Source of the DNA: Paenibacillus tritici | GTDB lineage: Bacteria; Bacillota; Bacilli; Paenibacillales; Paenibacillaceae | DNA: 64,000 bases | Direction of reading: 5' to 3' | Assembly: GCF_013204885.1 (NCBI RefSeq) | Contig: NZ_JABMKX010000006.1 | Coordinates: forward strand, 330,579 to 394,578 | In this document: positions 54,793 through 62,453 of the stretch, one piece after another | Layout: every line of letters begins with the position of its first letter | Position numbering within the stretch: the stretch's first letter is position 1 | Position numbers and translations under genes: made by a program | The notes under the pieces: generated by a model | What the model saw: the letters and a program-made list of their open reading frames with translations, nothing else | What the model was told of the DNA's origin: nothing | Databases searched by the model: none

Positions 54793-54826
54793 AAAAAAGC
54801 GTACCATCCGAAAACGGATGATACGC
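54793..54826 (-). terminator. leader terminator (attenuator) upstream of bmrC
   Basis: On the minus strand GCGTATCATCCG, loop TTTT, CGGATGGTACGC, then TTTTTT: a 12-pair stem with one T-G pair. It lies in the leader 100 bases before the bmrC start, downstream of the leader promoter, so it must be read through for expression. Confidence 0.9.
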
Positions 54827-54878
54827 CTGTAATTACGACTATCATGTCCACGGTGCTTATAGGCAGCACAGAGACATG
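54818..54878 (-). promoter_or_regulatory. alternative leader hairpins (anti-anti-terminator and anti-terminator)
   Basis: Minus-strand segments: CATGTC (54878-54873) pairs with GACATG (54848-54843), extended by GTGCT / AGCAC. The same middle segment, GGACATGATA (54849-54840), can instead pair with TATCATCC (54823-54816), which is part of the terminator 5' arm. The folds are mutually exclusive, as in peptide-controlled attenuators. Confidence 0.6.
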
Positions 54879-54930
54879 TAAGAGATACGTTTAGCCTGTT
54901 CTCATACGGCACGCATAACACGCATGATGA

Positions 54931-55023
54931 TCAGGAATTCTCCACTGCCAGGGCTGCTTCGGTATTCAGTTGAGTGTTGTTTCCAACAATAGTGGCGAGG
55001 TATACCATATCCATGTTAAACAC
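54931..55023 (-). CDS. leader peptide of the bmrCD-like operon
   Basis: Short gene of 30 codons in the leader. GTG at 55023 (or ATG at 55014, 27 codons) follows AAAGGGTGAT. The peptide begins MFNMDMVYLATIVG and ends EAALAVENS. In B. subtilis the bmrCD genes are preceded by bmrB, a short leader gene whose translation in the presence of ribosome-targeting antibiotics prevents termination ahead of bmrC. Position, promoter, terminator and alternative folds match that scheme. A second tiny frame of seven codons (MRVMRAV, 54925-54902) lies between its stop and the first hairpin. I did not align it to BmrB. Confidence 0.68.
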   Translation of the reverse strand: MFNMDMVYLATIVGNNTQLNTEAALAVENS

Positions 55024-55079
55024 CGAGATCACCCTTTCTTAGTTTTGGTAATAACTTGAAGACGTTTCGTTATGTTCAG

Positions 55080-55109
55080 AGTTTATCATCACACTTTAAG
55101 AATTGTCAA
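55080..55109 (-). promoter_or_regulatory. sigma-A promoter of the bmr leader
   Basis: Minus strand TTGACA (55109-55104), 18 bases, TAAACT (55085-55080); perfect -35. It lies about 60 bases before the leader-peptide start and nearly 390 bases before bmrC. Confidence 0.72.
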
Positions 55110-55202
55110 ATGTATTTTTGAACAATCTGCGAAAAAAGCAGGCGATTTGGTGAATTGAAGTTTTTTGAGTATGATGGGAGTATACGGGAGGAGTGGAGAG
55201 AG

Positions 55203-55505
55203 ATGAACATGTTAATTAGCCCTGAAGCAGCCGCCTGGTTCAAGCGGGAACTGAGCCTCCAGGATGGAGCGCATATCCGTTTGTTCCCCCGGTATAGCTC
55301 GGGCGGCGGACTGCATCCCGGCTTCTCGCTGGGAATCGCAACCGAACAGCCGGGACGACCCGCCGTTCAGTTTGAACAGGGCGGCTTAATTTTCTACATG
55401 GAAGAGCAGGATTTGTGGTATATGGAGGGGTACAGCCTGTCCATTGTCTATGTAGAAGCTGAGGATGATATTGAATATAAGTACGAGCCCGTGCCGGTGG
55501 CATAA
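55203..55505 (+). CDS. HesB/YadR/YfhF-family protein without cysteines
   Basis: Protein of 100 aa of the HesB-like fold (YneR-type): MNMLISPEAAAWFKRELSL, HIRLFPRYSSGGGLHPGFSLGIA. True A-type iron-sulfur carriers have three conserved cysteines; this one has none, so a carrier role is unlikely and its function is unknown. The start at 55203 follows GGAGAGA and matches the family; the frame is open to 55155. Confidence 0.8.
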   Translation: MNMLISPEAAAWFKRELSLQDGAHIRLFPRYSSGGGLHPGFSLGIATEQPGRPAVQFEQGGLIFYMEEQDLWYMEGYSLSIVYVEAEDDIEYKYEPVPVA

Positions 55506-55555
55506 GGGACATAGCTGGAGGGCAGATCCCGGCACTGCCGGGATTCGCCGCTTGA

Positions 55556-55583
55556 AGCCCTTGCCGTGAGGCAAGGGCTTTTA
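55556..55583 (+). terminator. terminator of the HesB-like gene
   Basis: AGCCCTTGCC / GGCAAGGGCT perfect 10-bp stem, loop GTGA, then TTTT. A smaller hairpin, ATCCCGG / CCGGGAT, lies just before it. Confidence 0.8.
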
Positions 55584-55635
55584 CATGGAGACAGGGCACC
55601 GGGGTAAGATGCTGCCTGATTAACCATATGGGGCA

Positions 55636-56151
55636 TTAGTGGGAGCTGCGGAAGGTCTCTTCCTCCATGGCGAATTCGAAATCATCAATGTCATACACCT
55701 GAACCGGCACACCGCCTTCGATAATGCGCTGGATCAGCTCGAACTGGTCGGTCAGAATCGGCACCTTCTCACGCTGGGAGGCCAGCAGCAGCTCTGTCTC
55801 AATCGGATCGAACGCTTCCCCGTAGGAGGCATTGTCGATGCTGTTGATGATGGTAATCTGCGCGTGTCCGCCCAGGAGAATGCCGGAGCTTTTGGCCCAG
55901 GGAATATTCAGGCAGCGATTGATCTTCTTGGCATTCAGCGGCTCCTCGAAATAATTGATCAGCTCGCGGATTCTGAGTCTTACATGCTGGTCATCGTTCG
56001 CCTGGCTCATTACCGGCTCATCACTGTCCCGCAGCTCGTAGAGCTCCATAATTGTCGTATAAGGCACTATATATTCTACAGGGCTCCGCGGGACGAGAAG
56101 CTGGCCGTAAATCGCCATCATGACGGCTTCCGTCACAAATTGTCTGGGCAT
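55636..56151 (-). CDS. conserved-looking hypothetical cytosolic protein
   Basis: Protein of 171 aa, acidic, no signal or membrane segment. I do not recognise the family. It begins MPRQFVTEAVMMAIYGQLL, with AGGAGG ideally placed before the ATG at 56151 (the ATG three bases earlier is too close). The later part, IETELLLASQREKVPILTDQFELIQRIIEG, reads like a small alpha/beta domain with acidic residues, a weak hint of a PIN-like or nucleotidyl fold. It stands alone between the HesB-like gene and an ABC exporter. Confidence 0.7.
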   Translation of the reverse strand: MPRQFVTEAVMMAIYGQLLVPRSPVEYIVPYTTIMELYELRDSDEPVMSQANDDQHVRLRIRELINYFEEPLNAKKINRCLNIPWAKSSGILLGGHAQITIINSIDNASYGEAFDPIETELLLASQREKVPILTDQFELIQRIIEGGVPVQVYDIDDFEFAMEEETFRSSH

Positions 56152-56368
56152 CATTATCCTCCTGAATTTCGGTACTGCAATCGTGACTAGATCATACAAA
56201 TGGAAACGGAGGAGCCATCCTTAGAGGGAAGGGTTCCGTTTCAGCGGGAAATAGAAGGAGAAGTCTTTAGGTTCAGCCAGTAGATCCTTATATTTTATAA
56301 AAACACTGCAGAGCGCAAATGTCAACTGTGCCCTGATGAAGAATGAATTGGAAAGGACCTGACATCCT

Positions 56369-58117
56369 GTGAAACAATGGAAATCCTATTATACGTTCGT
56401 ACGGCCTTATATGAAATGGATTGTGCTTACGCTGATTATCGGAATGATTAAGTTCAGCATCCCGCTGACGCTGCCGATGATTCTGAAATATGTGGTGGAT
56501 GAGCTGCTGGGCAATCCTGCGCTGTCCATGGCGGAGCGGGTATCGAAGCTGATGACGGTGATCGGCGGCGCTCTGATTCTGTTCGTGATTATCCGCGGGC
56601 CGGTTGAGTATTACCGCCAGTATTTTGCCCAGCTCATTACGAGCAAGGTCCTCTTCGATATGCGCAACAAGCTCTACGGGCATCTGCAACGGCTGTCGCT
56701 GCGCTATTACCAGAATACGAAGGTAGGCGAGGCCATATCCAGATTCATTAACGATGTGGAGCAGTCGAAGAATCTGGTTGAAGTCGGAATGATGAACGTC
56801 TGGCTGGATATGTTCACCCTGCTGTTCGCGCTTGGCTTCATGCTCTATCTGAATCCGGTGCTGACGCTGGTGGCTATTGCGATTCTGCCGCTCTATGGCA
56901 TTGCCGTGAATACGCTGTACAAACGCCTCAAGGTGCTGACTAAAGACCGGTCCCAGGCACTTGCGGTGATTCAGGGCTACCTGCATGAACGGATTCAGGG
57001 GATTGCGGTCATCCGCAGCTTCACGATGGAACGGGTGGACCAGCAGCAGTTCGAGGACATCAACGGGAGGTTCCTGGAAAAAGCGCTGGCGCAGACGCGC
57101 TGGAACGCCTTCACCTTCGCCATTATCAACACCCTGACCGATATTGCGCCGCTGCTGGTCATCGGATATGGGGGATATCAGGTCATCCAGGGGAATCTGA
57201 CCCTCGGTACCTTCGTGGCCTTCTTCGGGTATTTGGACCGGATGTATGCGCCGCTGCGCCGTCTGATCAATTCATCGACTGTTCTGACCCAAGCCTCCGC
57301 ATCGCTTGAACGTGTCATGGAGCTGCTGAATGAACCGTATGATATTGTCGATGCACCAGGAGCCAAGCCGCTGCTGAAGGCTGCCGGAGAGATCGAATTC
57401 CGCAAGGTATGGTTCAAATATAATGATGAGAACGAGTGGGTGCTGCGGGATATTAATCTCAGTATTGCTCCCGGGCAGACGGTGGCTCTGGTCGGGATGA
57501 GTGGAGGCGGCAAATCTTCGCTGATCAGCCTGATCCCGCGCTTCTATGACATCAATGAAGGCAGTCTGCGCATGGACGGTCAGGATATCCGCGGGCTGAC
57601 CCAGGAGAGCCTGCGGCGGACGGTGGGGATGGTACTCCAGGATAATTTCCTGTTCAGCGGCTCCGTACGCGACAATATCCTGTTCGGTAACCCGGAAGCG
57701 AAAGAGGAGGATATCGTCAAGGCTGCTATCTCCGCCAATGCCCATGACTTCATCATGCAGCTGCCGGAAGGCTATGATACCGAGGTGGGGGAACGTGGAG
57801 TGAAGCTGTCCGGGGGACAGAAGCAGAGAGTAGCGATTGCCCGTGTATTCCTCAAGGACCCCAAGGTGCTGATTCTGGATGAAGCGACTTCGGCGCTCGA
57901 TCTGGAATCCGAGCATCTGATCCAGCAGGCACTGCAGGCGCTCTCTTCCGAGCGGACGACCCTGATTGTGGCTCACCGGCTGTCTACAATTACCCATGCC
58001 GATCAGATTGTTGTCCTGGAGAATGGTGAGATCAGCGAACGCGGAACCCATGAGGAGCTGATGGGGCTGGAAGGAAGTTATGCCCGGCTGTTCAACGTCC
58101 AGCGGCTGGATGGGTAA
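56369..58117 (+). CDS. homodimer-type ABC exporter (YgaD/MsbA-like)
   Basis: Half-exporter of 582 aa: six membrane helices (1-320), then an ATPase with Walker A GMSGGGKSS, signature LSGGQKQR, canonical Walker B VLILDEATSALD and H-loop AHRLSTI. All catalytic residues are present and no partner half lies next to it, so it probably works as a homodimer, unlike the BmrCD-like pair nearby. GTG start; AAAGGA is 12 bases upstream, so the ribosome site is mediocre. Cargo unknown (lipid or drug). Confidence 0.88.
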   Translation: MKQWKSYYTFVRPYMKWIVLTLIIGMIKFSIPLTLPMILKYVVDELLGNPALSMAERVSKLMTVIGGALILFVIIRGPVEYYRQYFAQLITSKVLFDMRNKLYGHLQRLSLRYYQNTKVGEAISRFINDVEQSKNLVEVGMMNVWLDMFTLLFALGFMLYLNPVLTLVAIAILPLYGIAVNTLYKRLKVLTKDRSQALAVIQGYLHERIQGIAVIRSFTMERVDQQQFEDINGRFLEKALAQTRWNAFTFAIINTLTDIAPLLVIGYGGYQVIQGNLTLGTFVAFFGYLDRMYAPLRRLINSSTVLTQASASLERVMELLNEPYDIVDAPGAKPLLKAAGEIEFRKVWFKYNDENEWVLRDINLSIAPGQTVALVGMSGGGKSSLISLIPRFYDINEGSLRMDGQDIRGLTQESLRRTVGMVLQDNFLFSGSVRDNILFGNPEAKEEDIVKAAISANAHDFIMQLPEGYDTEVGERGVKLSGGQKQRVAIARVFLKDPKVLILDEATSALDLESEHLIQQALQALSSERTTLIVAHRLSTITHADQIVVLENGEISERGTHEELMGLEGSYARLFNVQRLDG

Positions 58118-58167
58118 GGGGCGGTCCGGGTAAAAATCAACGGGGGCGGTGGATAAACTCCCCTGAG

Positions 58168-58420
58168 GCTGGTACGAAGGTACTTGGGCGAAATGTATGC
58201 GGAAAACCGAATACATTCTGCTGGTATGAAGGTAATCGGGCGAATGTATGCGGAAAACCGAACACAATGTGGTGGTGCGAAGATACTTGGGCAAATGTAT
58301 GTGGAAAAACGAACATAATGTGCTGGTACGAAGATACTTGGGCGAATGTATGCGGAAAACCGAATACAACATGCAGGCGCTAAGGTCATTGGGCCCTATG
58401 TATGGGAAAAACAAAACAAA
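58168..58420. repeat. 51-bp tandem repeat array 2
   Basis: Five diverged units at an exact 51-bp period (GGAAAA at 58201, 58252, 58303, 58354, 58405). Core GAATGTATGCGGAAAACCGA followed by ATACA or ACACAATGTG, then GCTGGTACGAAGATACTTGG. The core GAATGTA-CGGAAAACCGAACACAA is shared with array 1 at 30.2 kb. Every unit centres on CGG-AAAA-CCG, a tiny inverted repeat. Reading frames on the minus strand have a 17-residue period but no gene support. Confidence 0.88.
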
Positions 58421-58423
58421 GGG

Positions 58424-58470
58424 TAGCCCCAAGAAGCCATTTCACGGCTTCTGGGGCTACTCTATTTTTC
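58424..58470. terminator. terminator between ABC exporter and DUF441 genes
   Basis: TAGCCCCAAGAAGCC / GGCTTCTGGGGCTA, 14 paired bases (one imperfect), then CTCTATTTTTC, placed directly after array 2. Confidence 0.8.
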
Positions 58471-58539
58471 TCTGGAATGAATGCCGTCCTTTAAGAGGAC
58501 GACGAAGCTGTTTCTACTTGCTGAGGGACCGGCCCTCCC

Positions 58540-58983
58540 TTACATCCGGCCGATCAGCAGCGACAGGATTCCGGCGGCAATCAGCGGTCCGACCGGAACG
58601 CCTTTGAACAGGGCCACGCCGAGCACGGTTCCAATGAGCAGTCCGGCCACAATGGTCGGCTGGCTGCCCATGAGCGCCGCTCCGCGTCCGCCCAGATAAG
58701 CGACGAGTACGCCGACACCGATGGCGGCCAGCGATTTCCAGTGCAGGAACGATTGTCCGATCGTCTGGAGGGAGATTTTCCCGCTGGCGAGCGGCGTCAT
58801 CACTCCGACAGTTAGGACGATGATGCCGACGGTAAGGCCGTATTTCTCCAGCCAGGGAAAAGCCTGCTGAAGCCCCAGGACCCTAATCAGCAGCAGCACA
58901 ACCATGGCGATGGTAATCGGAGAATTGCTGCTGATAATCCCGAGTGCTGCCAGACCCAGCAGTAATAACGAGGTTATATCCAT
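58540..58983 (-). CDS. DUF441 (UPF0756) membrane protein, YtwI-like
   Basis: Protein of 147 aa with four to five hydrophobic helices and the family pattern: [21 protein letters not shown] at the start, [18 protein letters not shown] in the middle and [17 protein letters not shown] at the end. Function of the family is unknown. It follows ypdA closely on the same strand (20 bases) and may be co-transcribed with it. Confidence 0.85.
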   Translation of the reverse strand: MDITSLLLLGLAALGIISSNSPITIAMVVLLLIRVLGLQQAFPWLEKYGLTVGIIVLTVGVMTPLASGKISLQTIGQSFLHWKSLAAIGVGVLVAYLGGRGAALMGSQPTIVAGLLIGTVLGVALFKGVPVGPLIAAGILSLLIGRM

Positions 58984-59003
58984 AGCTTGGATACACTCCT
59001 TCT

Positions 59004-59987
59004 CTAAGTAAGCCTTGTACTCACAATATGGTCGGCGATCAGCTTGCCGTGTCCCCGTCCGCTCTCGATGAATACCTCGTTGGCGTTCCGCCCGGAAGCG
59101 ATGACTCCGGCGACATAGATGCCGGGAATATTGCTCTCCATCGTTGCGGGGTTGAAGGCCGGTTTGTCCAGGGAGTCATCCATCCGAACACCGGCAGAGG
59201 ACAACAGCGCTCTGCTGGGACGGAAGCCGGTCATGGCCAGGACGAAGTCGTTGTCGAGAACGCTTGTATCCCCGCTGCTTGACGTAACGACAACAGAGGC
59301 CGGAGTGATCTCCGTTACCCGTGACTCCAGATGCAGCGTAATATTCCCTTTTTGCACCATACTCTCGAAGATCGGACGCACCCAGGGCTTGATATTCTCC
59401 GAGATACTGCCTCCCCGGTAGACCATATCCACCTTGGCTCCTACCCGCAGCAGCTCCAGAGCGGCATCCACTGCTGAATTACTGCCGCCGATGACAGCAA
59501 CCTTCATACCGGAATAAGGGTGGGCTTCGCCAAAATAGTGGGTGACCTTGGACAGCTCTTCGCCGGGAATCCCGATCATATTCGGCTGGTCGAAGTAACC
59601 GGTAGAGATCACGACGTTCGCAGCCCTGTGCTGCTGCTCCTCCCCGCGTTTGTTGACCGTATGTACGATGAAGCTGCCATCCTCCTGCTTCAGAACGGAC
59701 AGCGCTTCTTCATAAGCGGCGATATTGAGCTGATGCTGCGCGGCGGCGCGGCGGTAATAGACAAGCGCTTCATGGCGGTAGGGCTTGTCATTCGGAGAGG
59801 TGAAGGGCACATCTCCGATCTCGAGCAGCGGGGTGGTGCTGAAGAACTGCATGTTGGTCGGATACAAATAAATGGAGTGGACGATGAAGTTCTTCTCGAT
59901 AATCAGGCTGGACAGCCCTTGGCGCTGGCATTCGATGGCTGCCGACAGTCCGCAGGGACCGGCGCCGATAATAATAACGTCTTTCAT
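59004..59987 (-). CDS. ypdA: YpdA-type bacillithiol disulfide reductase
   Basis: FAD/NADPH oxidoreductase of 327 aa. FAD motif [16 protein letters not shown] holds Cys12, the single Cys typical of YpdA in place of a CXXC pair; the NADPH motif is [18 protein letters not shown]-terminal [11 protein letters not shown]. YpdA reduces bacillithiol disulfide to keep the thiol pool of Bacillota reduced under oxidative stress. ATG at 59987. It is divergent from an ArsR-family gene, with which it shares a 213-base control region. Confidence 0.92.
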   Translation of the reverse strand: MKDVIIIGAGPCGLSAAIECQRQGLSSLIIEKNFIVHSIYLYPTNMQFFSTTPLLEIGDVPFTSPNDKPYRHEALVYYRRAAAQHQLNIAAYEEALSVLKQEDGSFIVHTVNKRGEEQQHRAANVVISTGYFDQPNMIGIPGEELSKVTHYFGEAHPYSGMKVAVIGGSNSAVDAALELLRVGAKVDMVYRGGSISENIKPWVRPIFESMVQKGNITLHLESRVTEITPASVVVTSSSGDTSVLDNDFVLAMTGFRPSRALLSSAGVRMDDSLDKPAFNPATMESNIPGIYVAGVIASGRNANEVFIESGRGHGKLIADHIVSTRLT

Positions 59988-60082
59988 AATAGCTATGTCC
60001 TCCCAAGTGAGTATTCTATTCAGTAAATGGTACCTTATATTTTAGTTTTTTGCCATGGCCGGCGGATTCCGCAAATTGGTGA

Positions 60083-60126
60083 TTGATCAATTATCCCTAC
60101 GGGTATATAATTAGATATATATCTAA
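60083..60126 (+). promoter_or_regulatory. promoter with palindromic operator of the ArsR-family gene
   Basis: TTGATC (60083-60088), 17 bases, TATAAT (60106-60111). A perfect palindrome, TTAGATATATATCTAA (60111-60126), overlaps the last -10 base and the start point, a typical place for autorepression. Confidence 0.65.
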
Positions 60127-60200
60127 ACTATTGAATTCAGCAGGATCTGGTATTCTCCCATAGACTGCGTTAATGAATATTCTGAGGAGCGTGTTACCGC

Positions 60201-60797
60201 TTGCAATTAGACAAAATCGTCGCCTACCACAAAGCCTTGTCCGATCCGACCCGTATGCGGATCCTTCTGCTGCTGTCCCGGGGCGAAGTTCATGGACATG
60301 CGCTGGCCGAGAAGCTGAATCTCTCACAGCCCACTGTGACCCATCATGCTGCCAAGCTGCGCGAAGCCGCGCTGATCCTGGAGCGCAGAGACAAGAACAC
60401 GGTATATTTCAAGCTGAATCCCGAATTTATTCAAGCAGGCTCTGAAGCCTCGCTGAAATTTATTTTTGCCAAGGGGGTGGAGGAGATGGAAGAAGAGTCG
60501 CCTGAACACAGCCTGAAGGAATCTGTCCTCCGTAATTTTTTTGCCAAAGACGGACGATTGCGGCAGATTCCCGCACAATACAAGAAGAAATTAATCGCGC
60601 TGCAATATATGGTGGAGAAGCTGGAGCCCGGTGTAGTGTATTCGGAGAAGGAGATCAACGAGTTCATTAAGCCGTTCCATGATGATTATGCTACGATCCG
60701 CCGGGAGTTCATTATGCATCAGTTCATGTACCGGGAGAACGAGCGCTATGAACTGAATCCGCCGGAACTATGGACCCGCTGGGAAAATGTCAAATAA
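60201..60797 (+). CDS. ArsR-family regulator with DUF2087 domain
   Basis: Protein of 198 aa: N-terminal ArsR winged helix (about 1-80; ALSDPTRMRILLLLSRGEVHG, LSQPTVTHHAAKLREAAL) and C-terminal DUF2087 (about 105-190; LRQIPAQYKKKLIALQYMVEKLEPGVVYSEKEIN and the HDDYATIRREFIMHQFM end). No metal-binding CXC motif is seen in the DNA-binding helix, so it may not sense arsenic-type metals. TTG start with GAGGAG 11 bases upstream. Divergent from ypdA and preceded by a palindrome over its promoter. Confidence 0.85.
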   Translation: MQLDKIVAYHKALSDPTRMRILLLLSRGEVHGHALAEKLNLSQPTVTHHAAKLREAALILERRDKNTVYFKLNPEFIQAGSEASLKFIFAKGVEEMEEESPEHSLKESVLRNFFAKDGRLRQIPAQYKKKLIALQYMVEKLEPGVVYSEKEINEFIKPFHDDYATIRREFIMHQFMYRENERYELNPPELWTRWENVK

Positions 60798-60917
60798 TGA
60801 TCTAATAAATGGGGATTTTTTATGACAAGTGTGAAACTGCTGATTAATTGTTTGAATAACGAATAAAATGGAATTGTAAGCGTTATCTGACATATGCTTC
60901 GAAAGGAGACATTCAGT

Positions 60918-61376
60918 ATGATATTCAAACGTGCCAAGAAAAAGTTGCCGCCCGTTCATCTCACCGTAACGTTGCCCCAGATCAAGCAGGCTGTCAGGCA
61001 ATTTGAAGAAGATATGCCCGCTCCCATTAACCGTACGGCGTTAATCCTGGAGGATAAAAGTATTGACCTGAACCGGCTCAAACGATATTTAGGCGGGGTT
61101 CCGCAGCAGAAATTCTATATGTCCAGTGAGACTTATGAAATTTTTGAAGAATCTGACAAGCTGGTGCCCTACTACCTTGATATGGTTCAGTCGGCCGTAG
61201 ACAATTATATCAGTGACACCGGCAAGCTGCCGCTGCTCGAAGATGCCTGGCTGCCTGAGGTACATTACCGGCTGCTGTCCACCGAGCGGTACCTGAAGGA
61301 AACACCGCCGTTCCCGCTCTATATTACGGACGAGGAAATGATGCTGACGCATCGCGCCGAGCATTTTGAATCCTGA
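60918..61376 (+). CDS. DUF3939-like protein
   Basis: Protein of 152 aa, basic start MIFKRAKKKLPPVHLTVTL, then QKFYMSSETYEIFEESDKLVPYYLDMVQSAVDNYI and a C-terminal PLYITDEEMMLTHRAEHF. These blocks fit the DUF3939 family of Bacilli, function unknown. AAAGGAGA is well placed before the ATG at 60918. Cytosolic, single gene. Confidence 0.72.
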   Translation: MIFKRAKKKLPPVHLTVTLPQIKQAVRQFEEDMPAPINRTALILEDKSIDLNRLKRYLGGVPQQKFYMSSETYEIFEESDKLVPYYLDMVQSAVDNYISDTGKLPLLEDAWLPEVHYRLLSTERYLKETPPFPLYITDEEMMLTHRAEHFES

Positions 61377-61404
61377 AGAACGAAGCGTACCTGACCGGAT
61401 AAGC

Positions 61405-61457
61405 AAGGCCATTCTACGGAAGGAGAGGTTACTCTTCCCGGCGGAATGGTCTTTTCA
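61405..61457 (+). terminator. terminator of the DUF3939-like gene
   Basis: AAGGCCATTC / GAATGGTCTT (one G-T pair) around a nested GGAAG-CTTCC hairpin, followed by TTTTC. Confidence 0.65.
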
Positions 61458-61532
61458 TTGCTCCCCGGAGCGTAGTACAATAAGCATCTGATGTTATCAC
61501 CGCAGAATTGGATACATAAGGGGAGCATACGA

Positions 61533-62204
61533 ATGAGAGAAGTACAGGCATTGCTGTTCGACCTGGACAACACGCTGATGGACCGTGACCAGACCTTCCG
61601 CAGCTTCAGTACGAAGTTTGTGTCGGATTTCCTGGGACATCTGAGTAAGGAGCAGGCTGCGCGGGTGGTAGAGGATATGATCGTTAGGGATGCCGACGGG
61701 TACCGTGACAAGGATGGATTCTTCGCGGAGCTTAGTGAGGTTCTCCCTTGGGATAAGGCCTTGACCGCTGCAGAGATTCGTGACTATTACGACGAGACCT
61801 ATCTCGCCCATGGGGCGATGATGAAGCATGCCGTGCAGACCCTGGAGTATTGCCGTGACCGGGGATATCCGCTGGGACTTGTAACGAACGGCAGCACCGA
61901 CATTCAATATGGCAAAATCGATCTGCTCGGCCTGCGCGGCTATTTCCGCACGATTGTCATTTCGGGCGAAGTCGGAATCAGTAAGCCGGACCCGAGGATC
62001 TACCAGTTAGCCCTGGACCGTCTGGGGTCAACCGCTGAACAGACCTTATTCATCGGGGATCATCCGGTGAATGATATCCGGGGAGCGGCGGAGAGCGGGA
62101 TGGATACCATCTGGCTGAAGCGTAACCATCCTTGGGATGAATCACTGAACGTGAAGCCTATTGCCATTATTCAGGAGCTGGATGAGCTTCGGGGGATTCT
62201 ATAA
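61533..62204 (+). CDS. HAD-family hydrolase (subfamily IA phosphatase)
   Basis: Protein of 223 aa with the HAD motifs in order: I FDLDNTLMDRD (nucleophile Asp), cap domain, II VTNGSTDIQ, III SKPDPRIY with the Lys, IV GDHPVNDIRGA. These small phosphatases act on sugar or nucleotide phosphates; the exact substrate is unknown. GGGGAG before the ATG at 61533; the frame is open 14 codons upstream. Confidence 0.9.
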   Translation: MREVQALLFDLDNTLMDRDQTFRSFSTKFVSDFLGHLSKEQAARVVEDMIVRDADGYRDKDGFFAELSEVLPWDKALTAAEIRDYYDETYLAHGAMMKHAVQTLEYCRDRGYPLGLVTNGSTDIQYGKIDLLGLRGYFRTIVISGEVGISKPDPRIYQLALDRLGSTAEQTLFIGDHPVNDIRGAAESGMDTIWLKRNHPWDESLNVKPIAIIQELDELRGIL

Positions 62205-62220
62205 AATTCAAGGCACGCTG

Positions 62221-62250
62221 TTGACAAACGGCAGCCGGGCCGTATATTAT
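62221..62250 (+). promoter_or_regulatory. strong promoter of a short transcription unit
   Basis: TTGACA (62221-62226) followed by TATATT at 16 bases or TATTAT at 18 bases. It starts 16 bases after the HAD stop. With the terminator at 62407-62444 it defines a transcript of about 190 bases. Confidence 0.65.
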
Positions 62251-62284
62251 AACAGCATATTAGTTCGGAAGGAGACGATGTCAA

Positions 62285-62365
62285 ATGGCAGTTTATACAA
62301 GCATTGCAGGATTGGTTGCGACTGTTGTGGATACGTGTCTTCCGGGAACAGCGGCTGTGGAGTAA
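62285..62365 (+). CDS. possible 26-residue peptide
   Basis: ATG at 62285, 10 bases after AAGGAG, opens MAVYTSIAGLVATVVDTCLP and ends TAAVE. An overlapping ATG at 62278 opens a 42-residue Cys-rich frame (MSNGSLYKHCRIGCDCCGY and so on, to 62406), but its ribosome-site spacing is only 3 bases. Either could be the product, or the transcript could be non-coding. No family recognised. Confidence 0.4.
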   Translation: MAVYTSIAGLVATVVDTCLPGTAAVE

Positions 62366-62406
62366 GATATCCCAGCTTAGCAGGTAAGCTCTATGTTGCT
62401 TTTTAG

Positions 62407-62444
62407 AGCCGCCGGGAACCGTATTCGGTTCCGGCGGCTTTTTT
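62407..62444 (+). terminator. strong terminator of the short unit
   Basis: GCCGCCGGGAACCG, loop TATT, CGGTTCCGGCGGC (one bulged G), then six T. Confidence 0.9.
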
Positions 62445-62453
62445 GCGTGTGCA

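Noticed and set aside
54694..54921. N-terminal extension of the BmrC-like protein
   Set aside because: It would be translated through the leader terminator and hairpins; the TTG at 54693 has a proper ribosome site and the normal family N-terminus.
57272..58432. 386-codon minus-strand frame covering array 2 and the end of the ABC exporter
   Set aside because: Most of it is the antisense of the exporter gene; the N-terminal part is the repeat array.
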